64,000 bases of DNA from Engraulis encrasicolus (Eukaryota; Chordata; Actinopteri; Clupeiformes; Engraulidae): NCBI RefSeq assembly GCF_034702125.1, contig NC_085875.1:16847506-16911505 (forward strand), given 5' to 3'. A model generated the notes under the pieces. That model did no database searches. It saw only the letters and a program-made list of their open reading frames with translations, and had not been told where the DNA came from. The translations under genes and the position numbers were made by a program. Shown in pieces: positions 61,673 to 64,000 of the stretch. Numbering within the stretch: the first letter of the stretch is position 1; each line of letters opens with the position of its first letter.

Positions 61673-62806
61673 CATCCTGTCACATGACTCATCATCCGGG
61701 ACTACGACTTCCGTCTGGCGCACCCCAGACCACAGCGTGTGTTCGCTGAGCTGCGCAGATGGTTCTGGATCATGCGTGGGAGAGGAGCTGTCAAGAAACA
61801 TCAGCTCAACTGTCCTGAGTGTCTGAAGTGGCGCGGCAAGCCAGTGATCCCGAGAATGGCTGACCTACCACCATCCAGTCTGCGACTGCACAAGCCAGCC
61901 TTCTACTCCACTGGGATGGATTGTTTTGGTCCGTACCTCATCAAGATCGGCCGACGCACCGAGAAACGATGGGGTATCGTGTTCAAGTGCCTGACAATCC
62001 ACGCCGTGCACCTCGACCTTCTGACCAGCATGGACACTGATGCGTTCCTGATGGCCCTGCGGCGCTTCATCGCGCGCCGAGGCAAGCCCCACGAGCTGCT
62101 TTCCGACCAGGGTACCAACTTCAGAGGTGGCCACTCTGAACTGCAGGAGACGTTCCACGCCCTCAGCCCTGAACTGCAGTCCCACCTGGCCAGTCAGCAG
62201 ATTGACTTCAAGTTCAATCCCCCCCACGCTCCTCACTTTGGTGGTTCCTGGGAACGAGAGATCCGTTCCATCAAGTCTGCTCTTCACACCACACTCGGTG
62301 CACAGTCAGTCACTGAGGAGGTGCTGAGGACAGTCCTGATCGAGGTGGAAGGCATGATCAACTCCAAGCCACTGGGATACACCTCATCAGACATCGCAGA
62401 CCCGGATCCCATCACTCCCAACATGCTGCTGATGGGGCGGCGTGACCCATCTATGCCACAGGTGGTCTACGCTGACTCCGAGATCCTGAGTCGGCGCAGG
62501 TGGAGGCACTGCCAAGTCCTCGCGGACCAGTTCTGGGCCAAGTTCATCAGGGACTACTTGCCCACACTTCAGACACGCGCTAAGTGGCAGCGGGACAGAG
62601 AGGACCTCGCCGTCGACAGCATCGTGATGATCATCGACCCCCAGCTCCCACGTGCTCTGTGGCCTGTGGGCAAGGTCACTACTGTCATCCCTGGAGCAGA
62701 TGGCAGAGTGAGGACAGCACAGGTGCAGGTCAAGGACCGGACCTACACCCGCCCAGTCTCACGCCTGGTGAGACTTCCAGCACTCCCGGAGGACTCTTCT
62801 GTCTGA
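61673..62806 (+). pseudogene. BEL/Pao integrase part, cut off by in-frame stops
   Basis: Continues in the same frame after TAG 61670-61672 and TGA 61685-61687. From the first ATG (61739) the open part has CPEC near the zinc-binding region, core acidic residues in MDCFGPY (D61) and SDQGTNF (D123), a likely Glu in WEREIRS, and a C-terminal domain of DUF5641 type ending VSRLVRLP. Stop at 62804-62806. The two stops are the only breaks I see. Confidence 0.88.
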
Positions 62807-62836
62807 CGCCTCACATTCATGGACACAACTTTGTGC

Positions 62837-62852
62837 CAAAGTTGGGGGCGGC
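62837..62852 (+). promoter_or_regulatory. Polypurine tract
   Basis: caaagttgggggcggc directly precedes the 3' LTR; the G-rich run is the expected second-strand primer. Confidence 0.65.
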
Positions 62853-64000
62853 TGTTCAGAATTCTGGCGTCAGGGTGTCTGAGTCTGTGTCTGTGTCTGT
62901 GTCTGTACCAGTGACGTTTGTGGACATGCACAGGACTGCTGAGCACGTTGTTATTGTCACCTGTGATTGGCGCAGACTTTCGTGCACGAGCTGGACACGA
63001 GCTCATTTCCATAGACTTCGCGCCAAAAACACCCTTATTAGGGGGTCGGACTTATGCCCACCAGCGCAGAAGTGACCAACGGGGACTCCATGCAGGACTG
63101 TGGTAGCGTAGCTAATGTTGGATCCGACTTTCTCTCTCTCTCTTCTCCCTATTCTTACTTCTCTCTTTGTGTCTCGGGCGATTCAGGATCCTATCGTCCT
63201 CATTTCTTTGCCTGTGTGCCGACCGTGCGTCTTTGAGAATGTAAGTTGCTGTTATTGTGTTGTTACTGTGTTGTGTGTGTACTCGCGATTGGTTGTTACA
63301 TTGCAACATTGTGTCGGCAGCACGATAATTTGTTTACCGTTTCTGTGTTCCGTTGTGTCTTACTTTGTTATGTTTGTATAATAGCACTTACTGTTTCTCA
63401 ATGTCCGCGGGTTTGTCATAGTGCAGATTTGTGCAGTAATCTGTTACTGTGGCAGAGTAGTGGCTACATAGGTCCGTGCTCAGTCAAAGAGCTGCGTCAC
63501 CGATTGTTCTCTGTGCGCTGTAGAAACGCAAGAGTGCAAGACCAGCTCTCTTAAAGGAGCCGCGCTCCTTTTCTGTTACCAAACACACTAGCTGTGTTTT
63601 TCATTGAGTTTGATGTGTACGTTGCTGTAGGCTTTTACACATTTATGTGTGGTTAAGGAAACCTGCTTTAGGCAGTTTCCCCTATTTTTCCCTTTCCTTT
63701 TCACTTGTATATATTTTGTATATATTGTTTTTCCATTTATTCATGAATGTTGTGCATTCTTGTTTATTGTGTTAATTATGATCACTATGTATATACTATT
63801 CATTTATGTCTTGTTTCTATTTTCTTCATTTTAGTAAACCACGGTTCATGGTTCAAGGCCTTTAAACGTGTGTGTGTGTCCTTTCATTGGGATTATCCAT
63901 TTTTGTTCTTACCGGACAACCTGTGCAGTTTGCTACTTTTCCCTGGACCAGCCGATTATACAGTCCTTTTTTTGTGTATCATATTTGCACCATTTTCACA
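62853..64000 (+). repeat. 3' LTR of the BEL/Pao element
   Basis: 1148 bp from TGTTCAG to TTCACA. Its predicted end falls on the last base of the window. It carries an extra GT-rich insert near 63868. Confidence 0.9.

Larger units (their letters stand above)
55847..64000 (+). mobile_element. BEL/Pao LTR retrotransposon
   Basis: Two long terminal repeats (55847-56970; 62853-64000) both start TGTTCAGAATTCTGG and end TTCACA. A tRNA-Tyr-type primer site follows the first LTR and a purine tract precedes the second. The single gag-pol frame carries the domain order gag, zinc knuckles, aspartic protease, reverse transcriptase, RNase H, integrase, which is the BEL/Pao order. Two in-frame stops break the frame before the integrase. 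No envelope gene is seen. The right target duplication lies outside the window. Confidence 0.93.

Noticed and set aside
55847..64000. Endogenous retrovirus with envelope
   Set aside because: No frame between the integrase stop (62806) and the purine tract; domain order and protease type point to a BEL/Pao retrotransposon.

Overview
The window is nuclear DNA of a ray-finned (teleost) fish. Three vertebrate genes with GT-AG introns can be read, and the introns and intergenic DNA are packed with fish-type mobile DNA: a Tc1 transposon, several tRNA-headed SINE families, many short hAT-like and TTAA-flanked MITEs, long dinucleotide arrays and one BEL/Pao LTR retrotransposon. The species cannot be named from the sequence.

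Layout. 1-14 kb: the 3' part of numb on the + strand (four coding exons, stop at 12486; the PTB-domain exons lie upstream of the window). 14-17 kb: MITEs and an intergenic stretch. 17-34 kb: a complete exd2 on the + strand (ten coding segments, about 750 codons) and its 3' UTR. 34-40 kb: intergenic repeats. 40-54 kb: bicra (GLTSCR1) on the - strand, C-terminus complete at 40302, 5' exon(s) beyond the right edge. 54-64 kb: intronic or upstream bicra DNA with a BEL/Pao element (55847-64000) whose second LTR appears to end at the last base of the window.

The genes are not an operon or pathway. numb encodes an endocytic adaptor that limits Notch signalling, exd2 a 3'-5' exonuclease with an N-terminal membrane anchor, and bicra a scaffold subunit of the non-canonical BAF chromatin remodeller. 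In the human genome, as I recall it, NUMB and EXD2 share chromosome 14 while BICRA is on chromosome 19, so the bicra neighbourhood is a fish arrangement.

Most notable: two exd2 coding exons are each split by a hAT-like MITE flanked by a perfect 8-bp target duplication (CCCCGGGG at 19425/20238 and CCCCCAGG at 27919/28603). In both cases the last G of the duplication plus the TA of the MITE end makes a GT splice donor, a plausible acceptor lies at the other end, and splicing would keep the reading frame (exactly restoring the exon in the second case). These look like recently born introns made by DNA transposons. A second theme is exon-edge echoes: degenerate tandem copies of splice sites and the adjoining exon ends lie inside introns of numb and exd2.
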